64,000 nucleotides of DNA from Marinobacter bohaiensis (GCF_003258515.1 NZ_QGEH01000008.1:45284-109283), one strand, 5' to 3'. Shown: positions 1 to 8,850, counted from the first letter of the stretch. Program-made: numbers and translations. Notes: a model not told the origin generated them from the sequence alone.

Positions 1-311
1 TCCAGGTACTGCGGCAGCTGCAGGATGGCCTGCATCAGGACTTCGATGGCCTCGTCGGCGTTGGCCGCGGTCTCATTGAGAACCGCCTGGGCCAGTTTTT
101 CCATCTCCTCGGTCAGCAGGGCCGCGCCGTAAAGCTCGACCATCTGCAGGGTGCCGTGCACCTGGTGGAGGTAGTTCAGGCAAAAACGCAGGCGAGCGGT
201 GTCGTCGCGGTTGTCGACGTACGCTTCCAGCGCCTGCTGACCCTGTTTCAGGGTGTCCTGAATTTCGCCCCTAACCCAATCCAGGGCGATGCTGTCATGG
301 TGATTGCCCAT
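1..311 (-). CDS. chpA: ChpA, N-terminal fragment (chemosensory hybrid histidine kinase)
   Basis: Only the first ~103 codons lie in the window; the rest runs off the left edge. The translation begins MGNHHDSIALDWVRGEI and contains NYLHQVHGTLQMVELYGAA, which matches the start of Pseudomonas ChpA, a very large CheA-type kinase with several histidine phosphotransfer domains. The HQVHGTLQMV stretch is the ChpA N-terminal Hpt-like helix. It is the last visible gene of the minus-strand pilGHIJK-chpA operon and starts 11 bp after pilK. By family knowledge it phosphorylates PilG and PilH to control type IV pilus extension, retraction and cAMP. Truncation is due to the window edge only. Confidence 0.88.
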   Translation of the reverse strand, partial: MGNHHDSIALDWVRGEIQDTLKQGQQALEAYVDNRDDTARLRFCLNYLHQVHGTLQMVELYGAALLTEEMEKLAQAVLNETAANADEAIEVLMQAILQLPQYL

Positions 312-322
312 AACCACTCCGG

Positions 323-1222
323 TTATTCTTCGTCAGTCTGGCGTTTGATCCACGCCAGAACGCTATCCGATGGCACCCGCTGCAGGGAGGGATGATGCCA
401 GTCCGTCAATTCTCCCTGTCCCAGAACCAGTAGGCCGCCGGGGGCAAGCCGCTCGGTCAGGCGCTTTACGATCTCGCGACGCCGCCACTGGCGAAAGTAG
501 ATCAGGAGGTTCTGGCAGAAGATGATGTTCATGCCGTGCATCGGCGCCTGTTCCAGATCCAGCACATTGAGCTGCGTGAAACACACCCGCTGGCGCAGGG
601 CCGGGTCGATTTCCCATTCGTTGCCACCCGAGGCCTGGAAATACTGGTCACGAGTGTCGGCGTCGGTGCTGACCAGCTTGCGGGCGCCGTAGAGGCCTCG
701 TTGGGCCTTTTCCAGCGCCGGCTTGCTGATGTCGGAGCCGGTGACGCCGAACAGGGATTTCAACTCCAGTTGCCGCATGCTCTGATCCAGCAGCATGGCC
801 AGCGTGTAGGGTTCCTCGCCGGTGGAGCAGCCGACGCTCCAGGCCTCGATCGGCTGTCGGCTAAGCTGCTCCCGCGGCCGCGTCATGATGTAGTCGGACA
901 CCAACCGGTAGGCATCGGGATCACGAAAGAAGCGGGTTTCCTGGACCGTCAGCCGGTCCACCAGTGTGGCCCATTCGACGATCGCGCCGGGGCCGGAAAC
1001 CACTTTCTCGTAATAGGCCTGATAGGTGTCGCAACCGATCTCGCGCATGCGGATCCCCAGATTGGTCTGCAGGAACGAGCGCCGCTCCGCTTTCAGGGTG
1101 ATCCCGGTCCGGTCTTCCAGCAGCTCCTGCCACTGGCGGAACTGCGCCTCGTCCATCTCGGGAAGAGGACGCAGTGTCCAGATGCCGGACGTCCTGTCAT
1201 TGCGCGTTTCGGTCATGATCAT
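323..1222 (-). CDS. pilK: PilK, CheR-type chemoreceptor methyltransferase
   Basis: A 299-residue protein with the CheR layout. It has an N-terminal helical domain, then the TVQETRFFRD motif (about 92-101), then the SAM-binding loop SVGCSTGEEP (about 129-138) and a C-terminal Rossmann core. CheR enzymes transfer methyl groups from S-adenosylmethionine to glutamates on chemoreceptors. Here the natural substrate is PilJ, encoded immediately upstream in the operon. Two in-frame ATGs two codons apart (MIM) are possible starts. The position between pilJ and chpA identifies it as PilK rather than a flagellar CheR. Confidence 0.9.
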   Translation of the reverse strand: MIMTETRNDRTSGIWTLRPLPEMDEAQFRQWQELLEDRTGITLKAERRSFLQTNLGIRMREIGCDTYQAYYEKVVSGPGAIVEWATLVDRLTVQETRFFRDPDAYRLVSDYIMTRPREQLSRQPIEAWSVGCSTGEEPYTLAMLLDQSMRQLELKSLFGVTGSDISKPALEKAQRGLYGARKLVSTDADTRDQYFQASGGNEWEIDPALRQRVCFTQLNVLDLEQAPMHGMNIIFCQNLLIYFRQWRRREIVKRLTERLAPGGLLVLGQGELTDWHHPSLQRVPSDSVLAWIKRQTDEE

Positions 1223-1262
1223 GAGTCAGCCGTACTCTGGCGTCATCAGCCGCTGACAGTTA

Positions 1263-3335
1263 TCAGCTAACAACAGGAACGTCGCTGTCTTCTTCTTCCT
1301 CTTCCGGCATATCCTCTTCCGGCAGAGTGAAGCCGGCAACGGAGGAGCGCAGCTCACCGGCCATTTCCGCCAGGTTACCGATCGACTTCGCGGTGGCGTT
1401 GGTACCGGAGGAGGTCTGCGAGGTGATCTCCTGGATAACGTTCATCGTGTTGGAGATGTGAGCCGCGGACGACGCCTGCTGGCGGGCCGCGTTGGAGATG
1501 TTCTGGATCAGTTCCGCGAGGTTCATCGAGACGTTCTCGATTTCCTCGAGGGCGACACCCGCGTCCTGGGCCAGACGGGCACCACGGACCACCTCGGCGG
1601 TGGTGTGCTCCATGGAGATAACCGCCTCGTTGGTATCGGACTGGATCGTCTTAACCAGGGCTTCAATCTGCTTGGTGGCCGCGGAGGAACGTTCCGCCAG
1701 GCGCTGAACCTCGTCCGCAACCACTGCGAAGCCCCGGCCCGCATCACCGGCCATGGACGCCTGGATGGCGGCGTTCAGGGACAGGATGTTGGTCTGGTCG
1801 GCGATGTCGTTGATCAGGGATACGATGTCACCGATTTCCTGGGAAGACTCACCCAGACGCTTGATCCGCTTGGAGGTTTCCTGGATCTGCTCGCGGATGT
1901 TGTCCATGCCGCGGATGGTGTTCTGTACGACTTCGGCGCCTTTCTTGGCGATGGCAACCGAGCGCTCCGCAACCGCGGACGACTCGGCGGCGTTGGAGGA
2001 GACCTGGTCGATGGACACGGCCATCTCGTTCACCGCCGCGGAGGCACCGGCGATTTCCTGGGCCTGGTGCTCGGAAGCGTCGGCCAGGTGCATCGCAGTG
2101 GCCTGGGTTTCCTGGGCCGCTGAGGAGACTCGAACCGCCGTACCCCGGATGGACTGTACCAGTCCGCGCATCTGGTCGATCGCGTAGTTGATGGAGTCGG
2201 CGATGGCCCCGGTGAAGTCCTCGGTAACCGTGGCCTCTGTGGTCAGGTCACCGTCGGCCAGGTCGGCCAGTTCGTCCAGCAGTCGCAGGATCGCGTTCTG
2301 GTTCTGCTCGTTCTGCTCCTGGGTCTTGGACAGACGCTCCTGGGAGGAACGGTAGATGGTCAGGCCGATGATCACGACCACAGCGGCCATGGCGGCCAGC
2401 AGGATGTACGCCAGGTAGGAGCTGATGATGCGCGAATCCGCCCGCTGACGGAACTGTTCCGCCAGTTGGGAGGTGCCGTTCAGCAGGGCCTGGGAGTTCT
2501 GGAAGATTTCGTTGGAAGCGCGACGCACGGTAAACAGGTCGGGCGAGGCTTCCAGGATGGCGTCAACGTTCTGGCTGACGAATTCGAACAGCTCGGACAC
2601 GGCGTCGAGACCGTAGCGGGCGTCCTCGTCCTGGACCCGGGAGATGCCCATGGCCGAGTTGCCTTCGATCTGACCGCTCAGAACGCGGCCGAACAGTTTG
2701 GCGTCGCGGCCGAACCGGTCGGCGGCGATCACCGCGTCTTCGTCACCGGAGAGAACGTTATTGACCGAGCGCACGATCCGTTCCGCCAGCAGCGACTGAC
2801 GCTGGGCCAGGGCCACGGTTTCGGCCGGTGCGTCGTTGTCGAGCAGGATCTGGACGATGTCATCGTACTCAACCTGCAGCTGCGGGATGTTCTCGTTCAG
2901 GGTCTGGGCAACCTGGTGCAGGCCCAGTACCGCTTCGCGGGTGGAGATGATGGTATCGGCCCGCTCACGGACTTCGTTCCAGTTCTCCTGTACACCGCTT
3001 TCGGCAGCCATCTCGCTGGCGGGAAGGCCGGTTTCCGGGTTCCCCTCGACAAGATAACCCCACAGACGCGCGAACTCGTCACGGGAGCGCTGCAGCTGGT
3101 CGAAGGCTTCCGGCGTACCGCCGGCCGCTTCCGAGGCGTTCTTCGCGATCTCCTGGGACAGTACCCGCAGCTCACTGGCGTGGGCGATGTATTCCTGGTC
3201 GTTGCTGCTGTCACGGTTGATGATGAACAGCACTGCGACGAGCAGGACGGTCAATACGATCAATGCACCGATCAGGGCGCCAACCAGCTTGTTGGCACCC
3301 TGACCCGCATTGAATCTTCCGGCTCTCTTTTTCAT
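1263..3335 (-). CDS. pilJ: PilJ, type IV pilus methyl-accepting chemotaxis protein
   Basis: A 690-residue inner-membrane chemoreceptor. A first transmembrane segment lies at about residues 16-40 after a basic start. A periplasmic region with PilJ-type repeats follows, then a second transmembrane helix near 310-335 and a HAMP region. The cytoplasmic MCP coiled coil contains the conserved tip IADQTNILSLNAAIQASMAG and GRGFAVVADEVQRLAERS. The C-terminus is acidic (EEDMPEEEEEDSD). By family knowledge it senses surface contact or pilin and signals through PilI to ChpA. It lies between pilI and pilK in the same operon, as in Pseudomonas. Confidence 0.95.
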   Translation of the reverse strand: MKKRAGRFNAGQGANKLVGALIGALIVLTVLLVAVLFIINRDSSNDQEYIAHASELRVLSQEIAKNASEAAGGTPEAFDQLQRSRDEFARLWGYLVEGNPETGLPASEMAAESGVQENWNEVRERADTIISTREAVLGLHQVAQTLNENIPQLQVEYDDIVQILLDNDAPAETVALAQRQSLLAERIVRSVNNVLSGDEDAVIAADRFGRDAKLFGRVLSGQIEGNSAMGISRVQDEDARYGLDAVSELFEFVSQNVDAILEASPDLFTVRRASNEIFQNSQALLNGTSQLAEQFRQRADSRIISSYLAYILLAAMAAVVVIIGLTIYRSSQERLSKTQEQNEQNQNAILRLLDELADLADGDLTTEATVTEDFTGAIADSINYAIDQMRGLVQSIRGTAVRVSSAAQETQATAMHLADASEHQAQEIAGASAAVNEMAVSIDQVSSNAAESSAVAERSVAIAKKGAEVVQNTIRGMDNIREQIQETSKRIKRLGESSQEIGDIVSLINDIADQTNILSLNAAIQASMAGDAGRGFAVVADEVQRLAERSSAATKQIEALVKTIQSDTNEAVISMEHTTAEVVRGARLAQDAGVALEEIENVSMNLAELIQNISNAARQQASSAAHISNTMNVIQEITSQTSSGTNATAKSIGNLAEMAGELRSSVAGFTLPEEDMPEEEEEDSDVPVVS

Positions 3336-3413
3336 TTTCTGGCTCCCGGCCTAAACGTTGGCAAGTTGGTCCTTCGGGTCTGGAAAATCAGCGAACAGGC
3401 CCTGCCGTCCTGT

Positions 3414-3962
3414 TCACCACTGCGAAACATCCAGAAAGCGCTCGTCGTCCATCAGGGCGAAGGTCGAGAACACGTTCCAGGTTTCCTCGTTGCGTCGGTA
3501 GCCTCCCTGGACGAAAGGCTTGACGATGTCTGGGACTTCGGCGGCGACTTCCTCCGTGAAGCTCTCCGTGGCGAAATACTGCATGCCCGAAACGCTGTCG
3601 ACGACGAGGCCGCTGAACAGGTCGTCCCGCTCGATGACCAGCACCCGGCGATCGCGATGACTGCGCGATGCACGGTTCATGTCAAAGAAATAGGCGAGAT
3701 CGATCAGCGGCAGCAGGCGGCCGCGGACGTTGGCGGCGCCGAGCATAAACGAACGAACCCCCGGTACGTGGGTGTAGCGGGGGACGTGCAGTATCTCGAC
3801 AACCTCACCCATGGGCGCGACGTAACGCTGGCCGGCCAGGGTAAAACCGATGCCGTTCCACAGTTCGATCGCTTCCTGCTGGGCTGGCAGTCCGGATGCA
3901 CGGGACTTGCTACGCCGGGCGATATCCGTCAGTACGGCAAAAGGGGCAGCCTGGGCGGACAT
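3414..3962 (-). CDS. pilI: PilI, CheW-like adaptor
   Basis: A 182-residue single-domain CheW-like protein (ANVRGRLLPLIDL core, about 90-103). CheW proteins link chemoreceptor to CheA-type kinase, so here it should couple PilJ to ChpA in the cytoplasm. It starts MSAQAAPFAVLTDIARRS and lies 19 bp after pilH and 78 bp before pilJ in the direction of transcription. No extra domain is seen, and the length is usual for PilI. Confidence 0.92.
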   Translation of the reverse strand: MSAQAAPFAVLTDIARRSKSRASGLPAQQEAIELWNGIGFTLAGQRYVAPMGEVVEILHVPRYTHVPGVRSFMLGAANVRGRLLPLIDLAYFFDMNRASRSHRDRRVLVIERDDLFSGLVVDSVSGMQYFATESFTEEVAAEVPDIVKPFVQGGYRRNEETWNVFSTFALMDDERFLDVSQW

Positions 3963-3981
3963 GCTTACTCCATACTGAGGT

Positions 3982-4344
3982 TCAGGCGATCAGACTGTCG
4001 ATGGTCTTGATCAGTTCGTCTTCTTCGACCGGCTTGACCAGATAGCCCTTGGCGCCCTGACGGGTACCCCAGACGCGGTCAGTTTCCTGGTCCTTGGTGG
4101 TCACGATGACGACAGGGATGGACGCGGTTTCCGGCGAACGGGTCAGCTGGCGGGTGGCCTGGAAGCCGTTGAGCCCGGGCATGACCACGTCCATCAGGAC
4201 CAGGTCCGGGTTCTCGGCGCGCGCCTTGGCAACGCCATCGGCGCCGTTATCGGCGGACAGCACTTCGTGCTGATGCTTTTCCAGGATGCTGGAGATTTTC
4301 TTAACCTCGGTCGGAGAGTCGTCGACAATCAGGATGCGGGCCAT
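3982..4344 (-). CDS. pilH: PilH, CheY-like response regulator
   Basis: A 120-residue stand-alone receiver domain. The acidic pocket is IVDDSPTEV near residues 6-14, the phosphoacceptor Asp52 is in LVLMDVVMPGLNGF, and a switch Lys is in GAKGYLVKPVEE. No output domain is present. In the Pil-Chp system PilH counteracts or modulates PilG in pilus retraction control (family knowledge). It lies 33 bp downstream of pilG in the same operon. Confidence 0.94.
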   Translation of the reverse strand: MARILIVDDSPTEVKKISSILEKHQHEVLSADNGADGVAKARAENPDLVLMDVVMPGLNGFQATRQLTRSPETASIPVVIVTTKDQETDRVWGTRQGAKGYLVKPVEEDELIKTIDSLIA

Positions 4345-4377
4345 GATTTCCTCGATAAATTCGTTGCGCGAATCGGT

Positions 4378-4770
4378 TTACTGTTCCGGTGTGGGAACAT
4401 ACTGACGGATCGTGTTCAGCAGCTCGTCCTTGCTGAACGGCTTGGTCAGGTATTGATCCGAACCGACAATACGTCCCTTGGCCTTGTCGAAAAGGCCGTC
4501 CTTGCTGGACAGCATGATGACGGGAGTCTTTTTGAAGGCGGAGTTGTTCTTGATGAGAGCGCAGGTCTGATAGCCGTCGAGCCGCGGCATCATGATGTCT
4601 ACGAACACGATGTCGGGTTGCGAGTCTGCGATCTTGGCGAGAGCATCGAATCCATCCGTTGCGGTGATGACTTCACAGCCAACCTTCTTGAGCAGGGTTT
4701 CGGCGGTGCGACGAATCGTCTTACTGTCGTCAATCACCATAATCTTCAGGTTTTCGAAGTTGTCATCCAT
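4378..4770 (-). CDS. pilG: PilG, CheY-like response regulator
   Basis: A 130-residue receiver domain, very close to Pseudomonas PilG: KIMVIDDSKTIRRTAETLLK at the start, Asp58 in IVFVDIMMPRLDGYQT, and YLTKPFSKDELL near the end. I chose ATG at 4770 because MDDNFENLKIMVIDD gives the family's usual start. A longer in-frame reading to 4866 adds 32 residues without similarity. First gene of the pilGHIJK-chpA operon. By family knowledge phosphorylated PilG promotes pilus extension and CyaB/cAMP signalling. Confidence 0.94.
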   Translation of the reverse strand: MDDNFENLKIMVIDDSKTIRRTAETLLKKVGCEVITATDGFDALAKIADSQPDIVFVDIMMPRLDGYQTCALIKNNSAFKKTPVIMLSSKDGLFDKAKGRIVGSDQYLTKPFSKDELLNTIRQYVPTPEQ

Positions 4771-5140
4771 TGTCCAACAGCCTTGCGCTCTACAGGATCG
4801 TTGTTGTTCAGCACCTGTCGGACCACAGCGGGTCCCGGTGAGGGACGGTCCAAAGGCGCTGGCCATGCTTCCAGCCCGGCACTTGACAGGCCCCGTCAGG
4901 CCGGTTTGCGAGACCAGCGGGAGACTTGACGGGCCTTTTTAACACACATTCAAGGGGCGTTCTATAAAGCCTGACTATTTATAGAATATAGGTCGCTTGA
5001 GAAAAAGCATAAGTTTGTGACCAAATGTACTCCCGTGCAGCCGTAGGCGGCTTTTGCGTACAGATGGGGGTGTCTTTTCGAGGGCATACTGACCCGATTC
5101 TGCGGAGCGCCCGACAGGCGCCGCCGGCCGGTTTCCGCTG

Positions 5141-5169
5141 TTGGACTTCCGGTGTTCCGGGCGTATCGT
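5141..5169 (+). promoter_or_regulatory. Putative sigma-70 promoter of gshB
   Basis: TTGGAC at 5141-5146, a 17-bp spacer, and TATCGT at 5164-5169. The predicted start (about 5176) would leave a leader of about 55 nt that contains both copies of the 17-bp direct repeat. Pattern match only. Confidence 0.4.
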
Positions 5170-5174
5170 CGAAC

Positions 5175-5213
5175 GGCTCCCCACACTATTGTTGAGGCTC
5201 CCCACACTATTGA
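5175..5213 (+). repeat. Two direct copies of a 17-bp element in the gshB leader
   Basis: The string GGCTCCCCACACTATTG occurs at 5175-5191 and again at 5197-5213, identical, with a 22-bp period (about two helical turns). It lies immediately before the gshB ribosome-binding site (GAGAGGTG around 5212-5219). It may be an operator, an RNA element, or a slippage duplication. Confidence 0.8.
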
Positions 5214-5230
5214 GAGGTGTAACAAACACT

Positions 5231-6178
5231 ATGACTGTCAGACTCGGTATCGTCATGGATCCAATCCAGGACATCCACTTCAAGAAGGACACCTCCCTGG
5301 CGATGCTCTGGGCCGCCCAGCAGCGCGGCTGGGAGCTGATCTACATGGAACAGCCGGATCTGTACCTGGATGGCGGAGAAGCCCGGGCGCGGGTGCAGGC
5401 CCTGACCGTGCGCATGGACCCGGACGACTGGTTTACCCTGGGCGACGACCGGGACATGGCGCTGGGCGAGCTGGACGTGATCCTGATGCGCAAGGATCCA
5501 CCGGTGGACCGGGAGTTCATGATGGCCACCTACATCCTGGACGCCGCGGCCGACCAGGGCGCGCTGGTGGTGAACCCGCCGGCGGCGCTGCGAGACTGCA
5601 ACGAGAAGCTGTTCGCCACCCGCTTCATCGACTGCACGCCGCCGCTGGTGGTGACCCGCAATGCCGACCGCCTGCGCGAGTTCTACGCCCGCCACGGCGA
5701 CGTCATCATGAAGCCGGTGGACGGCATGGGCGGTAAGTCGATCTTCCGGGTCAAGGAGAACGACGCCAACCTGGGGGTGATCATTGAGACCCTGACCCAG
5801 GACGGCAACCACCAGATCATGGCGCAGAAGTTCCTGCCCGAGATCAAGGACGGCGACAAGCGCATCCTGCTGATCGACGGTGAGCCGGTGCCCTACGCGC
5901 TGGCGCGGATTCCGTCCCAGGGTGAGAACCGCGGCAACCTGGCGGCCGGTGGTCGTGGCGAAGGGCGCGAGCTGACCGCGCGCGACCGGGAGATCTGCGA
6001 GCGCATCGCGCCGAGCCTGAAGGAGAAGGGGCTGATCTTCGTCGGCATCGATGTGATCGGCGACTACCTGACCGAGATCAACGTCACCAGTCCCACCTGC
6101 GTGCGCGAGCTGGATCGCGAATTCGGCATCGATATCTCCAGTCAGTTGCTCGATGCCATCGAGAAACGCCTGGCGTAA
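5231..6178 (+). CDS. gshB: Glutathione synthetase (ATP-grasp)
   Basis: A 315-residue enzyme that joins gamma-glutamylcysteine and glycine with ATP to make glutathione in the cytoplasm. It starts MTVRLGIVMDPIQDIHFKKD, the typical GshB N-terminus. The ATP-grasp region has DVIMKPVDGMGGKSIFRV near residues 156-173, and the metal and substrate site FVGIDVIGDYLTEINVTSP is near 275-293. ATG at 5231 is preferred over an upstream in-frame ATG at 5141 because of family length and a GAGGTG ribosome-binding site. It is divergent from pilG, as in Pseudomonas. Confidence 0.95.
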   Translation: MTVRLGIVMDPIQDIHFKKDTSLAMLWAAQQRGWELIYMEQPDLYLDGGEARARVQALTVRMDPDDWFTLGDDRDMALGELDVILMRKDPPVDREFMMATYILDAAADQGALVVNPPAALRDCNEKLFATRFIDCTPPLVVTRNADRLREFYARHGDVIMKPVDGMGGKSIFRVKENDANLGVIIETLTQDGNHQIMAQKFLPEIKDGDKRILLIDGEPVPYALARIPSQGENRGNLAAGGRGEGRELTARDREICERIAPSLKEKGLIFVGIDVIGDYLTEINVTSPTCVRELDREFGIDISSQLLDAIEKRLA

Positions 6179-6220
6179 GCGCCGTGACATCCTGTGACGT
6201 TTTGTTCGCGGGATGGACAA

Positions 6221-6251
6221 GCGGCCCCGAAGTCCGCAAACTTGGGGCCGC
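6221..6251. other. Strong hairpin between gshB and the tonB-like gene
   Basis: GCGGCCCC at 6221-6228 pairs with GGGGCCGC at 6244-6251, and AAGT (6230-6233) continues the stem with ACTT (6240-6243) across one bulged base. There is no T-run on either side, so it is not a classical intrinsic terminator. It could attenuate read-through or protect the gshB 3' end. Confidence 0.6.
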
Positions 6252-6325
6252 AAAGGAATGTACTCCCATCGGATGATCCGGGCGCGACCCTGCGCCCCTC
6301 CCTGAGTTTGGTTGAAGTGGCGAGC

Positions 6326-7192
6326 ATGGCTGTCCAGGTCAGTGATTTTGATCGGTTCTCTTTTACGCTGTTCATGGCGTTAGCGCTCCACGCGGTCATC
6401 GTGCTGGGCGTGTCGTTTGCGCCGGACGATCCGGTGCCCGCTGCCGAAACCCTGGAAATCACCCTGTCCCAGTTCGACGACCAGGAAGACCCGGACAAGG
6501 CCGACTTCCTCGCCGCCACCAGCCAGCAGGGCAGTGGCACCCAGGATGAAAAGCAGGAGCTGACCACCACCCACCAGGCGCCGCTGAACAACAGCCAGGT
6601 CAAGCAGGTCCAGCCTCAGCCCAAGGCCCAGCAATCATCCGAGCCCCAGCCGCAGGAAGCCCGCGAGGTGGTGACCACCACCGCCAAGTCGCAGCCGGCG
6701 GCCCAGCAAAAGCCCAGGGAAAAGCCGGTCGAGGACGCGCCGGTCAAGAAAAAGCAGAGCCTGATGGAGCGCAGCCTGGAAATCGCCAGCCTCGAAGCAC
6801 GGCTTGACCGGCAGCAGCGCGCCTACGCCAAGAAACCCCGTGTCCTGCGGGTGACCGCCGCCTCCACGCTCAAGTCCGCCAATGCCTGGTACGTGCAGAA
6901 CTGGGTCAGCAAGGTCACCAAGGTGGGCAACCTCAACTATCCGCCCGAAGCGCGCAGCTCGGGCATCTACGGTTCCCTGCGCATGGTGGTGGTGCTGGAG
7001 AAGGATGGCAGCGTCAAGGACGTGGAAATCCTCAACTCTTCCGGCAGCAAGGTGCTGGACGACGCGGCCATCCGCATCGTGCGTCTGTCGGCGCCGTTCG
7101 CGCCCTTTCCGCCGGAAATGCGCGAGCAGGCCGACCAGTTGGAAATCATCCGCACCTGGTCGTTCCAGCGCCGTGGCCTGAGTTCCGGCTGA
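6326..7192 (+). CDS. TonB-family protein (TonB3-like, twitching-associated locus)
   Basis: About 288 residues from the chosen ATG. An N-terminal membrane anchor (FTLFMALALHAVIVLGVSFA, about 11-30) is followed by a long Gln/Pro/Lys-rich linker (about 45-155). The C-terminal TonB domain runs from NLNYPPEARSSGIYGSLRMV to ILNSSGSKVLDDAAIRIV. TonB proteins span the periplasm and pass proton-motive energy from ExbBD to outer-membrane receptors. No exbB or exbD is adjacent. The Pseudomonas gene in this position (tonB3, next to gshB and pilG) is needed for twitching motility, so a link to the Pil-Chp cluster is plausible. An in-frame start at 6194 would run through the 6221-6251 hairpin and adds unconvincing sequence. 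Confidence 0.85.
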   Translation: MAVQVSDFDRFSFTLFMALALHAVIVLGVSFAPDDPVPAAETLEITLSQFDDQEDPDKADFLAATSQQGSGTQDEKQELTTTHQAPLNNSQVKQVQPQPKAQQSSEPQPQEAREVVTTTAKSQPAAQQKPREKPVEDAPVKKKQSLMERSLEIASLEARLDRQQRAYAKKPRVLRVTAASTLKSANAWYVQNWVSKVTKVGNLNYPPEARSSGIYGSLRMVVVLEKDGSVKDVEILNSSGSKVLDDAAIRIVRLSAPFAPFPPEMREQADQLEIIRTWSFQRRGLSSG

Positions 7193-7276
7193 CGGGCGCA
7201 GCGCCGTCCCGACCGCCGCCCACGCTTTACATTTCCAGGCTTGCCAAGGCTGGCCTTGCAACGAATACTATCGGCT

Positions 7277-7834
7277 ATGACGATTCCCGAAGACTCACTG
7301 CGTAACCGCCTTCTGGTGGCTTCGCCCTACCTGCAGGATCCCGGCTTCCACGGGACCGTCATCTATATGTGTGAGCACACCAGCGACGGCGCCATGGGCC
7401 TGGTGATCAATCGCCCCCTGGAAATCTCGGTGGGCGAGGTGCTGGAGCAGCTCGACATGGACGGCGAGGAACTCGACGATCCGGTCTATGCCGGCGGCCC
7501 GGTCCAGCCCGAGCGCGGCTTCGTGCTGCATCGTCCGTTCGGTGAGTGGCAGAGTTCCATGGCCGTCACCGATCAGCTCACCATGACCACCTCCCGCGAT
7601 ATCCTGGAAGCCATTGGCGTTGGCGAAGGGCCGTCCGAATTCCTCATGGCGCTGGGCTATTCCGGCTGGTCGGAAGGCCAGTTGGAGAGCGAGCTGGCCG
7701 GCAGCAGCTGGCTGGTGTGTCCGGCCCACCACGACATCCTGTTCCGCACCGAGAGCGATCAGCGTTACGCCGCCGTGCTGCGCATGATGGGCATCGACCT
7801 CAACCAGCTGACCGATACGGTAGGCCATGCCTGA
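7277..7834 (+). CDS. YqgE/AlgH family protein
   Basis: A 185-residue protein of the UPF0301 family. It starts MTIPEDSLRNRLLVASPYL and contains DPGFHGTVIYMCEHTSDGAMG, GLVINRPLEI and YAGGPVQPERGF, all family hallmarks. The biochemical role is unresolved; in Pseudomonas aeruginosa the homologue was named AlgH in connection with alginate regulation. ATG at 7277 is chosen because the family begins at this position. It overlaps ruvX by 8 nt, so the two are probably translationally coupled. Confidence 0.92.
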   Translation: MTIPEDSLRNRLLVASPYLQDPGFHGTVIYMCEHTSDGAMGLVINRPLEISVGEVLEQLDMDGEELDDPVYAGGPVQPERGFVLHRPFGEWQSSMAVTDQLTMTTSRDILEAIGVGEGPSEFLMALGYSGWSEGQLESELAGSSWLVCPAHHDILFRTESDQRYAAVLRMMGIDLNQLTDTVGHA

Positions 7835-8249
7835 CGTCGGCCAGCGCCGCGTCATGGGCTTCGATTTCGGCACCCGCCGGATCGGCGTCGCCGTGGGCCA
7901 GGAAATGCTGGGTACCGCCAAGCCGGTGGCCATGCTCAAGGCCCGCGACGGCCAGCCCAACTGGGACGAGATTGCCGCGCTGGTCGAGGAGTGGCGTCCC
8001 AACCTGTTCGTGGTCGGGCTGCCGCTGAACATGGACGGCACCGAGAGTGAGATGTGCCTGCGCGCCCGCAAGTTCGGCAAACGCCTGCACGGCCGCTTCC
8101 ATCACGCGGTGGAGATGATCGACGAGCGCCTCAGCAGCTTCGAGGCCAAGGGCGAGGTCATGGCCCGGGGCGGTTCCCGGGATTTCGGCACCCATGGTGT
8201 CGACGACCTGGCCGCGGTCATCATCCTGGAGACCTGGTTCGCCCGCTGA
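7827..8249 (+). CDS. ruvX: YqgF/RuvX, Holliday junction resolvase-like nuclease
   Basis: A 140-residue RNase H-fold protein. The first acidic strand motif is MGFDFGTRRIGVAVG (about 10-24), followed by FVVGLPLNMDG and IDERLSSFEAKG, with a C-terminal HGVDDLAAVIILE acidic motif. E. coli YqgF is implicated in pre-16S rRNA 5'-end processing, and the family resembles RuvC resolvases. It overlaps yqgE by 8 nt and is followed 60 bp later by pyrR. Confidence 0.92.
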   Translation: MPDVGQRRVMGFDFGTRRIGVAVGQEMLGTAKPVAMLKARDGQPNWDEIAALVEEWRPNLFVVGLPLNMDGTESEMCLRARKFGKRLHGRFHHAVEMIDERLSSFEAKGEVMARGGSRDFGTHGVDDLAAVIILETWFAR

Positions 8250-8309
8250 TTCTGCCTTCGTTCCCCGCCCCGTGATAGACTCATGTCGCTGTTCGGATGG
8301 GGGAAACCA

Positions 8310-8846
8310 ATGACTGCATTGCTGAAAGTGGACGCCCTGCTCGACGACCTCGAGCAAGGCCTGCGCCGTATCCTGCAGGCGCGCAACATCGATGATCCGG
8401 TGCTGATCGGCATCCGCACCGGGGGCGTCTGGCTGGCGGATGTCCTGCACAAGCGCCTGGAGCTGACCGAACCCTTCGGCGAGCTCGACATTTCCTTCTA
8501 TCGGGATGATTTCTCCCGCATCGGGCTCAACCCGAAGGTGCGTCCGTCCCACCTGCCATTCGAAACCGAAGGGCGCCACATCGTGCTGGTGGACGACGTT
8601 ATCATGAGCGGACGCACCATCCGCGCGGCCATGAACGAGATTTTCGACTACGGTCGACCCGCCGGCATCATCCTGGCCACCCTGATCGACCTGGGCGCGC
8701 GAGAGCTGCCCATCCAGCCGGATGTGGTGGGTCAGTCGCTCAGCCTCAAGGCCAATGAGCGGGTCAAACTGAAGGGCCCGGACCCGTTGAGCGTGGAATT
8801 GCGCCAGGCCGACGCCCCGGCGTCTTCCACCGGACAAGGAGCCTGA
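8310..8846 (+). CDS. pyrR: PyrR, bifunctional pyrimidine regulator / uracil phosphoribosyltransferase
   Basis: A 178-residue PRTase-fold protein. The PRPP loop [20 protein letters not shown] and the flexible region ([16 protein letters not shown]) are clear. ATG at 8310 is preferred over an in-frame ATG at 8283, because GGGGGA at 8299-8304 is a good ribosome-binding site for it. PyrR binds pyr mRNA or regulates pyrimidine genes in response to UMP/UTP in several bacteria; its mode in this group is less defined. It is followed by pyrB after 4 bp, so they form one transcription unit. Confidence 0.93.
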   Translation: MTALLKVDALLDDLEQGLRRILQARNIDDPVLIGIRTGGVWLADVLHKRLELTEPFGELDISFYRDDFSRIGLNPKVRPSHLPFETEGRHIVLVDDVIMSGRTIRAAMNEIFDYGRPAGIILATLIDLGARELPIQPDVVGQSLSLKANERVKLKGPDPLSVELRQADAPASSTGQGA

Positions 8847-8850
8847 TTCG

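Larger units (their letters stand above)
4771..5230. other. Divergent intergenic region between pilG and gshB
   Basis: 460 bp without a credible gene. The part next to pilG (about 4955-5030) is AT-rich and should hold the minus-strand promoter for the Pil-Chp operon; a TATAAA-like -10 on the minus strand at 4978-4983 is visible without a good -35. The part next to gshB is GC-rich and holds a plus-strand promoter-like element (5141-5169) and a 17-bp direct repeat (5175-5213), listed separately. Confidence 0.5.

Noticed and set aside
2466..4010. 514-codon open frame on the plus strand across pilJ-pilI-pilH
   Set aside because: Antisense to three clear family genes; open because of GC-rich codon use; no recognizable domain or ribosome-binding site.
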